NCBI GenBank assembly: GCA_026989355.1
Contig: JALSJM010000002.1
Location: 248,001 to 312,000, forward strand
Direction of reading: 5' to 3'
DNA: 64,000 bases
Source: Paracoccaceae bacterium
GTDB taxonomy: Bacteria; Pseudomonadota; Alphaproteobacteria; Rhodobacterales; Rhodobacteraceae
The notes under the pieces are model-generated. The model did no database searches. It was not told the origin of the DNA and saw nothing but the letters and a program-made list of their open reading frames with translations. Positions 20,438 to 28,202 of the stretch are shown piece after piece. A program made the position numbers and the translations under genes. Position 1 is the first letter of the stretch; every line of letters starts with the position of its first letter.

Positions 20438-21131
20438 CTGAATGTTCCCGCAGCAGGTTTTCGGCAGTCGTGATGGCTTCCGGGTATCCCACATCACACC
20501 ACTGGCCCTTGTAGACAAGACCGAACAGGCGTTGTCGTTTGATCAGCATGTCCCATAGTCTGTTCAGGGAAAATACCTTTTCGGGAATCCTTGCCAGCAG
20601 TTCTGTCCGAATGATCTGTGCACCGCTGTAGACCAATCCGGCACCACGGGTGATCCGCCCGTCGGGATCGAGCAGAAAATCGCCCTGCCCCTTGTGGCCA
20701 AGAGCGTTTTTGCGCGGCAGCAGCAGCAGCAGACCGTCCATGATTTCGGGATCCCAGGCATTTCGTAGTGCCAGAAGCGGGTTTTCCCCAACCCATACGG
20801 CATCGCTGTTCAGGGTGAATACCGGGCTGTTTCCCAGTAGCGGCAATGCCGCACGCAGCCCGCCACCGGTTTCCAGAAGGTCTGGTATTTCGCGCGAGAT
20901 ACGCAGGTTCTTTGCGTGGCCATCAAGATACGCAGCCAAGGCTTCATGCCTGTAATGGGTGTTTACCACGACAGGGTCAATATCGGCATTGGTCGCCATT
21001 TCAAGTGCGTGATCGATCAACGGTCTGTCCCCCACCATTATCAGCGGTTTGGGCCTGTCTCTGGTCAGTGCTCCCATGCGTTTGCCAAGGCCGGCCGCAA
21101 ACAACATCAAAGAACGAGGTGTTCCGCACAT
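20430..21131 (-). CDS. murU: MurU-type N-acetylmuramate-1-phosphate uridylyltransferase
   Basis: Sugar-1-phosphate nucleotidyltransferase of 233 aa. The signature LFAAGLGKRMGALTRDRPKP leads into MVGDRPLIDHAL, with the metal-site region FTLNSDAVWVG and the C-terminal WCDVGYPEAI. Small size, no hexapeptide repeats and direct linkage to an AmgK-type kinase point to MurU, which makes UDP-MurNAc from MurNAc-1-P in peptidoglycan recycling. It overlaps amgK and addB by 25 and 8 bp. A related NDP-sugar role cannot be excluded by sequence alone. Confidence 0.88.
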   Translation of the reverse strand: MCGTPRSLMLFAAGLGKRMGALTRDRPKPLIMVGDRPLIDHALEMATNADIDPVVVNTHYRHEALAAYLDGHAKNLRISREIPDLLETGGGLRAALPLLGNSPVFTLNSDAVWVGENPLLALRNAWDPEIMDGLLLLLPRKNALGHKGQGDFLLDPDGRITRGAGLVYSGAQIIRTELLARIPEKVFSLNRLWDMLIKRQRLFGLVYKGQWCDVGYPEAITTAENLLREHSDA

Positions 21132-22132
21132 ATTGATCTCAATCGCTTCAGCATGGCCGCTGTCGGCTTGGGAAGGGTGTCAGCAAGAACAGACCGTAAT
21201 CCGAAAAGGCGGGGATGGGAAAGATCCCGGACAAGATTCGCCCAGACACGCGGCAGCAGGTCGATATATCCATCCCGTCCCTGTTCCAGGCAAAGCCGTG
21301 CGAAAACACCCAGAATGCGCAGGTTGCGCTGGGCCCCCAGAACATGCAGATCGGCGGACAGGCTGGCCTCTGAAAGGCCGCTGTGTTCGGCAAACCGCCG
21401 AACAGCCTGTCTGCGTGTTTCTTCACCCACATCGCGGCGTGCATCTTCCAGAAGGGAAACAAGGTCATAAGCCGGGTGACAGATCACGGCATCCTGAAAA
21501 TCTAGAAGCCCGACGGCAGACAGCCTTTTTCTCTCCGGTAACCACATCAGGTTTCCGGCATGAAAGTCGCGCAGGGAAAGCACAGGGTTTCCGGCCGAAC
21601 AGTTGTCAAGGGCTGCGCGTATCTCGGCCTGGCAGACAGATTTCAGATCTTGTTTCGAAATTCCCGTTCCGACAAGATACCAGTCGAAAACGGGAGCAAT
21701 GGCATCGGCCATTACCGTCGGCGAGTATTCGGAAAGCTCTTCGGGTGCAGGCGCGCTCTGGATCTTTGCAATCACATCCACGGCGCGCGCATACAGGGCT
21801 TGCTCTTGTGACGGTTCGTTTTCGAGCACCCGTGAAAAGACACCATCGCCCAGATCTTCAAGCAACATGAAACCGGCTTCGGGATCACAGACGAATATTG
21901 CCGGAGCGCTGAGATCAAGCGCTCGCAGGTGGTTCGAGATCCGGGCAAACCGGCACAGCTGTTCCGGTGCCGATACTCGGGCATCCATAAGCACTGCGCC
22001 TTTCCGTGCCCGGGTTGACGCCAGGCGGAAATAGCGCCGGCCCGAAGCATCGCCTGCAAGCGGTTCCAGCCTTGCCCCCTGCCTTCCTGCCGAGGCCAGC
22101 CATGCGCGAAGCGCTTGCTCACGACCGTTCAC
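21107..22132 (-). CDS. amgK: AmgK-type anomeric MurNAc/GlcNAc kinase
   Basis: Aminoglycoside-phosphotransferase fold. The glycine-rich stretch GDASGRRYFRLAS precedes the catalytic loop LRDFHAGNLMWLP and the metal site VGLLDFQDAVICHPAYDLVS. AmgK phosphorylates the anomeric carbon of MurNAc so that MurU can make UDP-MurNAc, bypassing de novo synthesis and conferring fosfomycin tolerance in organisms where it is studied. The GTG at 22130-22132 is chosen as the start because GGAGG lies six bases upstream; a longer frame exists but lacks a ribosome binding site. The start lies inside the end of tsaE. Confidence 0.9.
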   Translation of the reverse strand: MNGREQALRAWLASAGRQGARLEPLAGDASGRRYFRLASTRARKGAVLMDARVSAPEQLCRFARISNHLRALDLSAPAIFVCDPEAGFMLLEDLGDGVFSRVLENEPSQEQALYARAVDVIAKIQSAPAPEELSEYSPTVMADAIAPVFDWYLVGTGISKQDLKSVCQAEIRAALDNCSAGNPVLSLRDFHAGNLMWLPERKRLSAVGLLDFQDAVICHPAYDLVSLLEDARRDVGEETRRQAVRRFAEHSGLSEASLSADLHVLGAQRNLRILGVFARLCLEQGRDGYIDLLPRVWANLVRDLSHPRLFGLRSVLADTLPKPTAAMLKRLRSICAEHLVL

Positions 22133-22598
22133 GCATCGCCTCCACCGCATCGCCCCATCTGACTGCATCTCCCGAGATGACAAGCCGGCGTTGCCCGGAA
22201 CTCCCAGCCATTTCAAAGGAAAGGCGAAGTGCGTTTCGCGGGGTCGTCTTGCCCAGTATTTCAGGCCATTCGATCAGGCAGAGGGCCGTCTCGAAAGCGT
22301 CCTCCAGGCCAAGTTCGGCAATTTCGTCTGCCGCGGTCAGGCGGTAAAGATCACAATGCCAGATGTCGAAACGGTGCGCCGGATATGTCTGCACGATTGT
22401 ATAGGTTGGTGAGGGCACGTCTTCCGATGTGTTCAGAAGATGCTGGATCAGGCTGCGTGCAAAGAAGGTCTTCCCGGTTCCGATAGGCCCTTTCAGCAGA
22501 AGAGTATCGCCCCGTTGCAGGTGCGGCGCCAGCCTGAGAGCCAGCGCTGCAGTCTCGGCAGGTGATGAAAGATGAAACGTATGGCTGAGCGCCGACAT
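22119..22598 (-). CDS. tsaE: TsaE, ATPase for tRNA t6A modification
   Basis: P-loop ATPase of the TsaBDE complex that forms threonylcarbamoyladenosine at A37 of ANN-decoding tRNAs. Walker A is LKGPIGTGKTFFARSLIQHL; PSPTYTIVQTY, HCDLYRL and LIEWPEILG are the conserved TsaE blocks. From the ATG at 22596-22598 the product is 159 aa, normal for the family. The first codons are 48 bp from the upstream stop, and the 3' end overlaps amgK by 14 bp. Confidence 0.93.
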   Translation of the reverse strand: MSALSHTFHLSSPAETAALALRLAPHLQRGDTLLLKGPIGTGKTFFARSLIQHLLNTSEDVPSPTYTIVQTYPAHRFDIWHCDLYRLTAADEIAELGLEDAFETALCLIEWPEILGKTTPRNALRLSFEMAGSSGQRRLVISGDAVRWGDAVEAMRERS

Positions 22599-22645
22599 GC
22601 CGGCGACTTTAGCGAACTGGGAGCGCCCTGCAAGCCCCGTTCGCC

Positions 22646-24229
22646 TCAAGCCCTTGCCGACCAGGGTATCTTGCCCCGCTGGCTCTGGAAGGCTGCGCGA
22701 TCAGACGCGATCGCGAACCCGACCATGGCCATGCCGCCCGGCAGGGAAACAAGACGGTAATCAAGGCGCCGCCTGTCTTTCAGCGAAAGTTGTCCGCGTT
22801 GAGCGGCGTGCTTTCCGGGGGCGGCAAGAAATTCCCTTATCCGATACCATGTACCGGAATCGGCAGTGCAGTATTTCTGCCAGTGGCACAATGCCTCCGC
22901 GAGGCGGATATCGCCAAAAGCAGAAGTCGGATCATGTTGCCAGAGCGCAGCATATGCCTTGTTTGCCGTGGTCATGATGCCGCTTGGTGAAAAAACGGCG
23001 ATTGCCTCGTCGAAGCTGTTCATGACCGCCTGACCTGTTTCGATCTGGGAAAGGAAGCGGCGGGTCAGGGAAACTTCGGCACTGATGTCGTCAAAAAGAA
23101 AGGCAACGGCACCATCAGGGTGCGGACGGCCGATGACCCTGTAGGTTTGTCCGCCCGGCAGGTTCCAGATTTCCTCGTAAGTGCCGTTTTCAGCCTTTGT
23201 CTCGAGATCTTCCATCTGCTGACGCCAGCTCTTGTAATCTTTCGGCTCGGGAATCATCTGCTTTTCGCGCATTCGGTTCAGAAAGGCGTTGAGTGTCGGC
23301 CGCGCACTCAGGAAATCGACAGGCAGTGAAAGCAGATCTGTGAGGGCCGGGTTGAACAGTGTCAGCTGCCGCTTGCGGTCAAAGATAGCCAGCCCCGTGG
23401 GTAGATGGGCGAAGGTGAGAGAAAGAGTCTGGATGAAGTTCTGCAGCGCCTTTTCAGCGTGTATCACGGCATCGGCCGGGATGGCGAAGAACAGGTGCCC
23501 TTCCGACACGGCAAAAACCCTGCATTCGAACCACTGCCGGTTCTTGCCGTCGGCTGTTACGGAAATCCGGCGCATTCCGGGTGCTTCGCTTGCTTGGGCG
23601 GAAGTCAGGGCCGGAAACAGTTTTTGCAGAGGCCAGGCCCCCTCTCCCTCCGGGTTCAGCTTTTCAGCCAGCTTCAGATAAGCGCGGTTTGCCCAGGCAA
23701 TCTGACCGTCCGGGGTTTCCTGCCAGGCCAGATAGGGTGCAAGCTCGGCTGTTTTGCGAAGGATTTCCAGTTCACGTTCAAGCGCGCCAAGGCTGATCCT
23801 GTCGATCTTGGCCGGTTTCTGGCTTTCGGCAGCGGATTCCAGGCGAATCCGCACCATACTGCCCCACCATTCAGCTATCAGCCTGTCCTGCTCGGCCTGG
23901 TTGATCGGCAAAACCTCACAGGAGCCCTCGTCGCTTCGATTGGACAGCCTGTCCTTCAAGGAGGGAAAACGCGGCAGGAACAGGGCCTGGAAGCATTCCC
24001 ATCCACTGGTCTTGCCCGGCGCGGATTTCAGCAGATGGCGGGCCGAGGGGGTGGCATCGACAAGCTCTTCTCCGTCGAACAGGAAAACGATTCCCTCTGT
24101 GTCTCCGGGCCGGGCTTCGGCTGTGCGTCGCGACAGACCCATCCTGGATGCAACCCAGAGCGAAAGCAGTGCCGTAACGAAGGAAGCGGCAAGAACGGTG
24201 ACAAGAGCCAGAGGAGACAATGATGACAT
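22646..24229 (-). CDS. divL: DivL-like multi-PAS membrane protein without kinase domain
   Basis: One N-terminal membrane segment (residues about 6-27, LALVTVLAASFVTALL) is followed by three PAS-like stretches: about 170-275 (LAPYLAWQETPDGQIAWANR), 280-390 (TGLAIFDRKRQLTLFNPALT) and 395-500 (DEAIAVFSPSGIMTTANKAY). The protein ends there, with no HisKA or HATPase domain. Caulobacter DivL is a pseudokinase that steers the CckA-ChpT-CtrA relay; in Rhodobacterales the protein called DivL is PAS-based and I recall it encoded close to tsaE and the reg genes, as here. A perfect CtrA-type box lies 54 bp upstream. The symbol rests on architecture and synteny. Confidence 0.72.
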   Translation of the reverse strand: MSSLSPLALVTVLAASFVTALLSLWVASRMGLSRRTAEARPGDTEGIVFLFDGEELVDATPSARHLLKSAPGKTSGWECFQALFLPRFPSLKDRLSNRSDEGSCEVLPINQAEQDRLIAEWWGSMVRIRLESAAESQKPAKIDRISLGALERELEILRKTAELAPYLAWQETPDGQIAWANRAYLKLAEKLNPEGEGAWPLQKLFPALTSAQASEAPGMRRISVTADGKNRQWFECRVFAVSEGHLFFAIPADAVIHAEKALQNFIQTLSLTFAHLPTGLAIFDRKRQLTLFNPALTDLLSLPVDFLSARPTLNAFLNRMREKQMIPEPKDYKSWRQQMEDLETKAENGTYEEIWNLPGGQTYRVIGRPHPDGAVAFLFDDISAEVSLTRRFLSQIETGQAVMNSFDEAIAVFSPSGIMTTANKAYAALWQHDPTSAFGDIRLAEALCHWQKYCTADSGTWYRIREFLAAPGKHAAQRGQLSLKDRRRLDYRLVSLPGGMAMVGFAIASDRAAFQSQRGKIPWSARA

Positions 24230-24282
24230 TTTGGGCTTTCCGGATACCAGAACAGCAATGGGGCCACTGTGAGAAACAATGG

Positions 24283-24297
24283 TTAATGGCGCGTTAA
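24283..24297. promoter_or_regulatory. Perfect CtrA-type box upstream of the divL-like gene
   Basis: TTAA-TGGCGCG-TTAA, the full TTAA-N7-TTAA consensus, embedded in the longer inverted repeat GGTTAA-N7-TTAACC. It lies in the 116-bp gap between regB and the divL-like gene, 54 bp from the latter's start codon, where it could control transcription leftward into divL-tsaE-amgK-murU-addB-addA. Confidence 0.6.
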
Positions 24298-24345
24298 CCG
24301 AGGAGAGGGCGGACCCGGAAAATCAACCCGAAGGTCGGCAAGGCG

Positions 24346-25743
24346 TCAGCTTTCGACAGGCCGGTTTTCTCCGAGGGCCTGGCGATACACGTGCTCATCC
24401 ACCGCGATTTCATCATAAGGCCATGTAACAACAACAACAGAGCCGCATTTTTCGGGACGCTCATTGGCACGCAGGAACGGATCGGAACAATTGGCAAAAC
24501 TGAGTTCTGCGCCCGAACGCTCAAGCAGTGTCTTGGCAATGAACAGACCAAGCCCCATTCCTTCGTATCCGGGGCGCAGCGCACGTTCGACCGCAGATTT
24601 GCGATGGCGCAGAAACGGCTCGCCGATACGGCCCAGCAGGTGCGGGGGAAAGCCTTCGCCGTCATCCGTGATGCGAACCGTTATCCGGTCTTTCGTCCAG
24701 CGGGCTTCGATCCAGACATTCGCGCGCGCGAAATCCACGGCATTCTGGATAAGGGTCCGTAGTCCGTGGATGATCTCGGGCGCGCGCCGCATTTCGGGTT
24801 CGCTTCTTGAGGCATTGGGATCGGGGTGAATCTCGAAATGTATGGTCTTGCCGCGGTTCATATGCGGTTTTGCGGCTTCTTCGAGCAAAGCGGAAAGCGG
24901 TGCGTATCTGAGCAGGAGATCTTCTTTCCCGACCTCGCCCATCGAGCGCAGGATATCGCGGCATCTGTCGGTCTGATCCCGTATCAGCTGTATATCGGCC
25001 GCCAGATCCGGGTGATCCCGAAGGTCTTCAAGCAGTTCGGTGCTGACCAGCTTGATCGTGGTAAGGGGGGTTCCCAGCTCGTGTGCGGCTGCAGCAACCA
25101 CACCGCCCAGGTCCGTCAGCTTCTGCTGTCGGTCAAGTGCCATCTGCGTTGCCAGAAGGGCATGTGACATGGCGCGCACTTCTTCGGTAACCCGATGAGC
25201 ATAAAAGCCCAGAAATGCGGCGCCGATGATGATCGATATCCAGAATCCGAACACGAAGATTGGAGGCATTTCCACTTTGGTGCCCTGCTTGGTGTGCAGT
25301 GGAACATGGAAATAGGCCACAAGGGAAATCAGGCTGACGGCTATCAATCCCACGATGATTGTCGCGCGCAGGTTCAGAAGCGATGCGGCTATGGTAACGG
25401 GCGCAAGCATCAGCAGGGCGAAGGGGTTGTGCAGCCCGCCGGTAAGATAGATCAGGAAAGCCAGCTGCATGATATCAAACAGCAGCATGGCCGTGGCTTC
25501 CTTTTCCGACAGGCGCTTGTTTTCGGGATAGGCAATCATGGCCACCAGATTGGCAATGATCAGCGTGCCAACGGCCATGAAGCACAGACCAAGATCCAGA
25601 TCGAGTTCGAAATAGACGACCGCCACGACAACGGCAGCGATCTGCCCCAGAGCGGCGATCCAGCGCAGCACCACGAAGGTTCGCAACCGTACCGCATTTA
25701 CCTGTGCGGCATCTATCAGCAGTGGTGAAGGTCTGTCAGCCAT
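24346..25743 (-). CDS. regB: RegB (PrrB), redox-sensing histidine kinase
   Basis: Membrane kinase of the global RegB/RegA system that controls photosynthesis, respiration, nitrogen and carbon fixation genes. Six membrane segments precede the kinase core. Counting from MADRPSPLLID, the quinone-sensing GGLHNPF is at 102-108, the phospho-accepting His is H221 (AAAAHELGTPLTTI), and the redox-active cysteine is C261 (QTDRCRDIL). The ATP-binding domain has NAVDFA, DDGEGFPPHL and GMGLGLFIAKTLLERSGA. An ATG five codons earlier is possible. Divergent from senC, as in Rhodobacter. Confidence 0.96.
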   Translation of the reverse strand: MADRPSPLLIDAAQVNAVRLRTFVVLRWIAALGQIAAVVVAVVYFELDLDLGLCFMAVGTLIIANLVAMIAYPENKRLSEKEATAMLLFDIMQLAFLIYLTGGLHNPFALLMLAPVTIAASLLNLRATIIVGLIAVSLISLVAYFHVPLHTKQGTKVEMPPIFVFGFWISIIIGAAFLGFYAHRVTEEVRAMSHALLATQMALDRQQKLTDLGGVVAAAAHELGTPLTTIKLVSTELLEDLRDHPDLAADIQLIRDQTDRCRDILRSMGEVGKEDLLLRYAPLSALLEEAAKPHMNRGKTIHFEIHPDPNASRSEPEMRRAPEIIHGLRTLIQNAVDFARANVWIEARWTKDRITVRITDDGEGFPPHLLGRIGEPFLRHRKSAVERALRPGYEGMGLGLFIAKTLLERSGAELSFANCSDPFLRANERPEKCGSVVVVTWPYDEIAVDEHVYRQALGENRPVES

Positions 25744-25849
25744 TGCACACCCGTTCATGCGGCAACCTATCCGATTGTATTGCGCTTGGGGAAGGGTCAT
25801 CTATGTTGAAATCGGAGAGAACCTGCATTCCCGGAAAGCGGAGATCGAA

Positions 25850-26476
25850 ATGCCGAAATCATTTGTCGTGGGGGCTCTTGCCATAGGCAGCCTCCTGCTT
25901 GGCTGGCTGGCATACATGACCTATTTCAAAACACCCGATGATCCGTTCGCAGCTTGCAGAACAAGCCGGATTGCCGGAGGGGCTGGTGCCATCGGCGGAG
26001 CGTTCACCCTGATTGACGAGAACGGAAACACCGTTACCGACAAGGATGTGATCAAGGGGCCAACCCTGATCTATTTCGGCTACAGCTTCTGCCCGGACGT
26101 CTGCCCGCTTGACAGTGCAAGAAATGCAGAAGCCGTGCGCATTCTCGAAGAACGGGGCATCGAGGTGTCTCCGGTTTTCATTTCGATTGATCCCGAGCGT
26201 GACACCCCCGAGGTGCTGCGCGAGTTTACCGATGTCATGCACCCCCGCATGTTGGGGCTGACCGGAACGCCCGAGCAGGTGAAGGCGGCGTCCAGGGCTT
26301 TTCGGACCTATTACAAGAAACAGGAGGATGGTGATTCCGAATACTATCTGATGGATCACTCCACCTATACCTATTTCATGTTGCCCGCGCATGGTTTTGT
26401 CGAGTTTTTCGATCGCAATGTGAGCCCTGAACAGATGGCGGATCGTCTGGCCTGTTTCATCAAGGCTGCCCAATGA
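25850..26476 (+). CDS. senC: SenC/Sco1-type copper chaperone for cytochrome oxidase
   Basis: Periplasmic, membrane-anchored thioredoxin-fold protein needed for Cu loading of cytochrome c oxidases. One N-terminal anchor (FVVGALAIGSLLLGWLAYM), then the copper site SFCPDVCPLD (C81, C85) and H170 in YLMDHSTYTYF. The start is the ATG at 25850, with GGAG six bases upstream; the open frame further upstream overlaps the regB promoter region. Its place between regB and regA is the classic reg cluster arrangement. Confidence 0.96.
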   Translation: MPKSFVVGALAIGSLLLGWLAYMTYFKTPDDPFAACRTSRIAGGAGAIGGAFTLIDENGNTVTDKDVIKGPTLIYFGYSFCPDVCPLDSARNAEAVRILEERGIEVSPVFISIDPERDTPEVLREFTDVMHPRMLGLTGTPEQVKAASRAFRTYYKKQEDGDSEYYLMDHSTYTYFMLPAHGFVEFFDRNVSPEQMADRLACFIKAAQ

Positions 26477-26507
26477 GTGATGCCGGAATGAAAGCCCGCG
26501 TGAAAAT

Positions 26508-26535
26508 TTGACACCGCTCCGCAATAGCCTAGAAT
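26508..26535 (+). promoter_or_regulatory. Near-consensus sigma-70 promoter for regA
   Basis: TTGACA (26508-26513, perfect -35) is followed after 16 bp by TAGAAT (26530-26535, 5 of 6 for the -10). It lies 31 bp after the senC stop and 34 bp before the regA start, so regA has a strong promoter of its own besides any read-through from senC. Confidence 0.75.
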
Positions 26536-26568
26536 TGTTCAAGAACAGGACAGGGCCGGAGGCGCACA

Positions 26569-27123
26569 ATGTCGGACGACAGGCTGCAGGAGATTGGTGA
26601 GGACAGGTCGCTGCTTCTGGTGGATGATGACGAGCCGTTTCTGCGCCGTCTTGCGAGGGCCATGGAAAGGCGGGGTTTCGAACCGGAAACGGCTGAATCG
26701 GTTGCTGCAGGGAAATCGATGGCAACAGCCAGGCCGCCGGCTTATGCAGTGATTGACCTGCGACTGGAAGACGGCAATGGCCTGGATGTTGTCGAACTCA
26801 TCCGCGAAAAGCGCCCTGATGCGCGGGTGGTGGTTCTCACGGGGTATGGCGCGATTGCCACGGCCGTTGCCGCGGTGAAGATCGGTGCTACCGATTATCT
26901 GTCGAAACCCGCTGACGCCAACGACATCACCGCCGCCCTTCTGGCCAAGCCGGACGAACTGCCGCCGCCGCCCGAAAATCCCATGAGCGCCGATCGAGTG
27001 CGCTGGGAACACATCCAGCGGGTCTATGAGCTGTGCGACAGAAACGTGAGTGAAACCGCACGGCGTCTCAACATGCACCGGCGCACTCTGCAACGCATAC
27101 TGGCCAAGCGCAGCCCCAAGTGA
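26569..27123 (+). CDS. regA: RegA (PrrA), redox response regulator
   Basis: Receiver domain with the acidic pocket LLLVDDDEP (D19-D21), phospho-acceptor D63 in AVIDLRLEDG and the conserved Lys in YLSKPAD. A proline linker (PPPPENP) joins it to a Fis-type helix-turn-helix (DRNVSETARRLNMHRRTLQR). The 184-aa length and the C-terminal helix are almost invariant in this family. It is phosphorylated by RegB and binds GCGNC-GNCGC-like sites. The GTGA overlap links it to the next small gene. Confidence 0.97.
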   Translation: MSDDRLQEIGEDRSLLLVDDDEPFLRRLARAMERRGFEPETAESVAAGKSMATARPPAYAVIDLRLEDGNGLDVVELIREKRPDARVVVLTGYGAIATAVAAVKIGATDYLSKPADANDITAALLAKPDELPPPPENPMSADRVRWEHIQRVYELCDRNVSETARRLNMHRRTLQRILAKRSPK

Positions 27124-27446
27124 AACGGGGCGCGCTGTTTCTTGCGCTTTGTGCCTGTATGCCCGGCGTGCCGGACGAGAGCTGGCCCCGGCATGAATTC
27201 GAGCCGGATTCAGCCGGAATTTCAGTAAGGCCGGAACAGATGCGGATCGATTTCGGCCGTTCTCCGGCTGGGGTGATCCGTGCACTTGATCGCACACTTG
27301 GCGCGCATCGTGACGCAGGCCTGAAGGGATGCCCCAAGGGCATTGCGCAGCAGTTGCGATGGGGCGATCTGGTCCTGACTTTCAACCGCGAGCAATTCAT
27401 TGGCTGGCGGCAGGGCGGGAAAGCCGCGGGTGTTGTGTGCCGATGA
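27120..27446 (+). CDS. Small predicted exported protein behind regA
   Basis: A 108-residue product starting with GTG that overlaps the regA stop (GTGA), so it is probably translated from the same message. The N-terminus MKRGALFLALCACMPG looks like a short signal peptide, and the cysteines could form a weak lipobox (LCA-C). The rest is soluble, with the patterns DFGRSPAGVIRALDRTLG and QLRWGDLVLTFNREQFIGW. I do not recognise a family. In Rhodobacter the gene hvrA follows regA, but this product is not H-NS-like. Confidence 0.7.
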   Translation: MKRGALFLALCACMPGVPDESWPRHEFEPDSAGISVRPEQMRIDFGRSPAGVIRALDRTLGAHRDAGLKGCPKGIAQQLRWGDLVLTFNREQFIGWRQGGKAAGVVCR

Positions 27447-27484
27447 TGCGCCAACCAGCCTGGGGCAATATCTGAAAACAGGCT

Positions 27485-28075
27485 CTATATCTGCTCAAGA
27501 AGGCTCTTGTGGCGCCTCTTGAATGCCTCGCGCACTTCCAGCGGCGGGCGCGGGCGTATGCTCAGACTCATAACAGATTGCAGGCGAGGCTTGCCAAACA
27601 GCTTGTCGGCTTCGGCCTGCGAAAAACCTGCAATCTGGGTGGCTTCAAGCCAGGCGCTGATCCGGTCTGCCTGCTTGATCTGTTTCTTGATGCCGGCAGG
27701 CAGGATCGCGGGCAGACCGAAGCGGATGTGAATGGCCGCCGACAAGCGTTCGTCAAGTGCACCGTAATCCGGACCGACAGCAGCTTTCACCGGCGATATC
27801 ATGTCACCGATCACGTATTCCGGCGCATCGTGCAAAAGCGCGGCAAGGCGCCACCTTGCAGGTGCTTCGGGCCGGATCAGCAAGAAGATTTCCTCAACCA
27901 GAAGAGAGTGTTCGGCCACGGAATAGGGATGATCCCCGATCGTCTGACCGTTCCAGCGGGCCACAAAGGCAAGGCCGTGGGCGATATCTTCGATCTCGAT
28001 GTCTACCGGAGTGGGATCGAGAAGGTCAAGCCGACGGCCCGACAACATGCGTTGCCATGCACGGGGTTGTTTCAT
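27485..28075 (-). CDS. HD-domain phosphohydrolase (YfbR-like)
   Basis: Metal-dependent HD hydrolase of 196 aa. The histidine and HD motifs are [17 protein letters not shown] and [19 protein letters not shown], and a distal Asp is in [13 protein letters not shown]. YfbR is a 5'-deoxynucleotidase; this set of motifs is similar but substrate cannot be read from sequence. It lies between the regA unit and ahcY on the opposite strand and diverges from ahcY with a 127-bp gap. Confidence 0.86.
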   Translation of the reverse strand: MKQPRAWQRMLSGRRLDLLDPTPVDIEIEDIAHGLAFVARWNGQTIGDHPYSVAEHSLLVEEIFLLIRPEAPARWRLAALLHDAPEYVIGDMISPVKAAVGPDYGALDERLSAAIHIRFGLPAILPAGIKKQIKQADRISAWLEATQIAGFSQAEADKLFGKPRLQSVMSLSIRPRPPLEVREAFKRRHKSLLEQI

Positions 28076-28202
28076 CTGTTCCTCATGCTCTTCACAAAAC
28101 GGCCATCCGGCAGCAAATCACCGGCAAGCCATTCCTGCCATTGTGGCGCGCGAACGGCAATGCTATCAGGCGCGCGACCAATGCAAAGCAGGAGAACGGC
28201 AG

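Noticed and set aside
28076-28202. SAM or SAH riboswitch before ahcY
   Set aside because: Such RNAs occur before methionine-cycle genes in this order, but I could not recognise the conserved cores in this 127-bp leader; a covariance search would decide.
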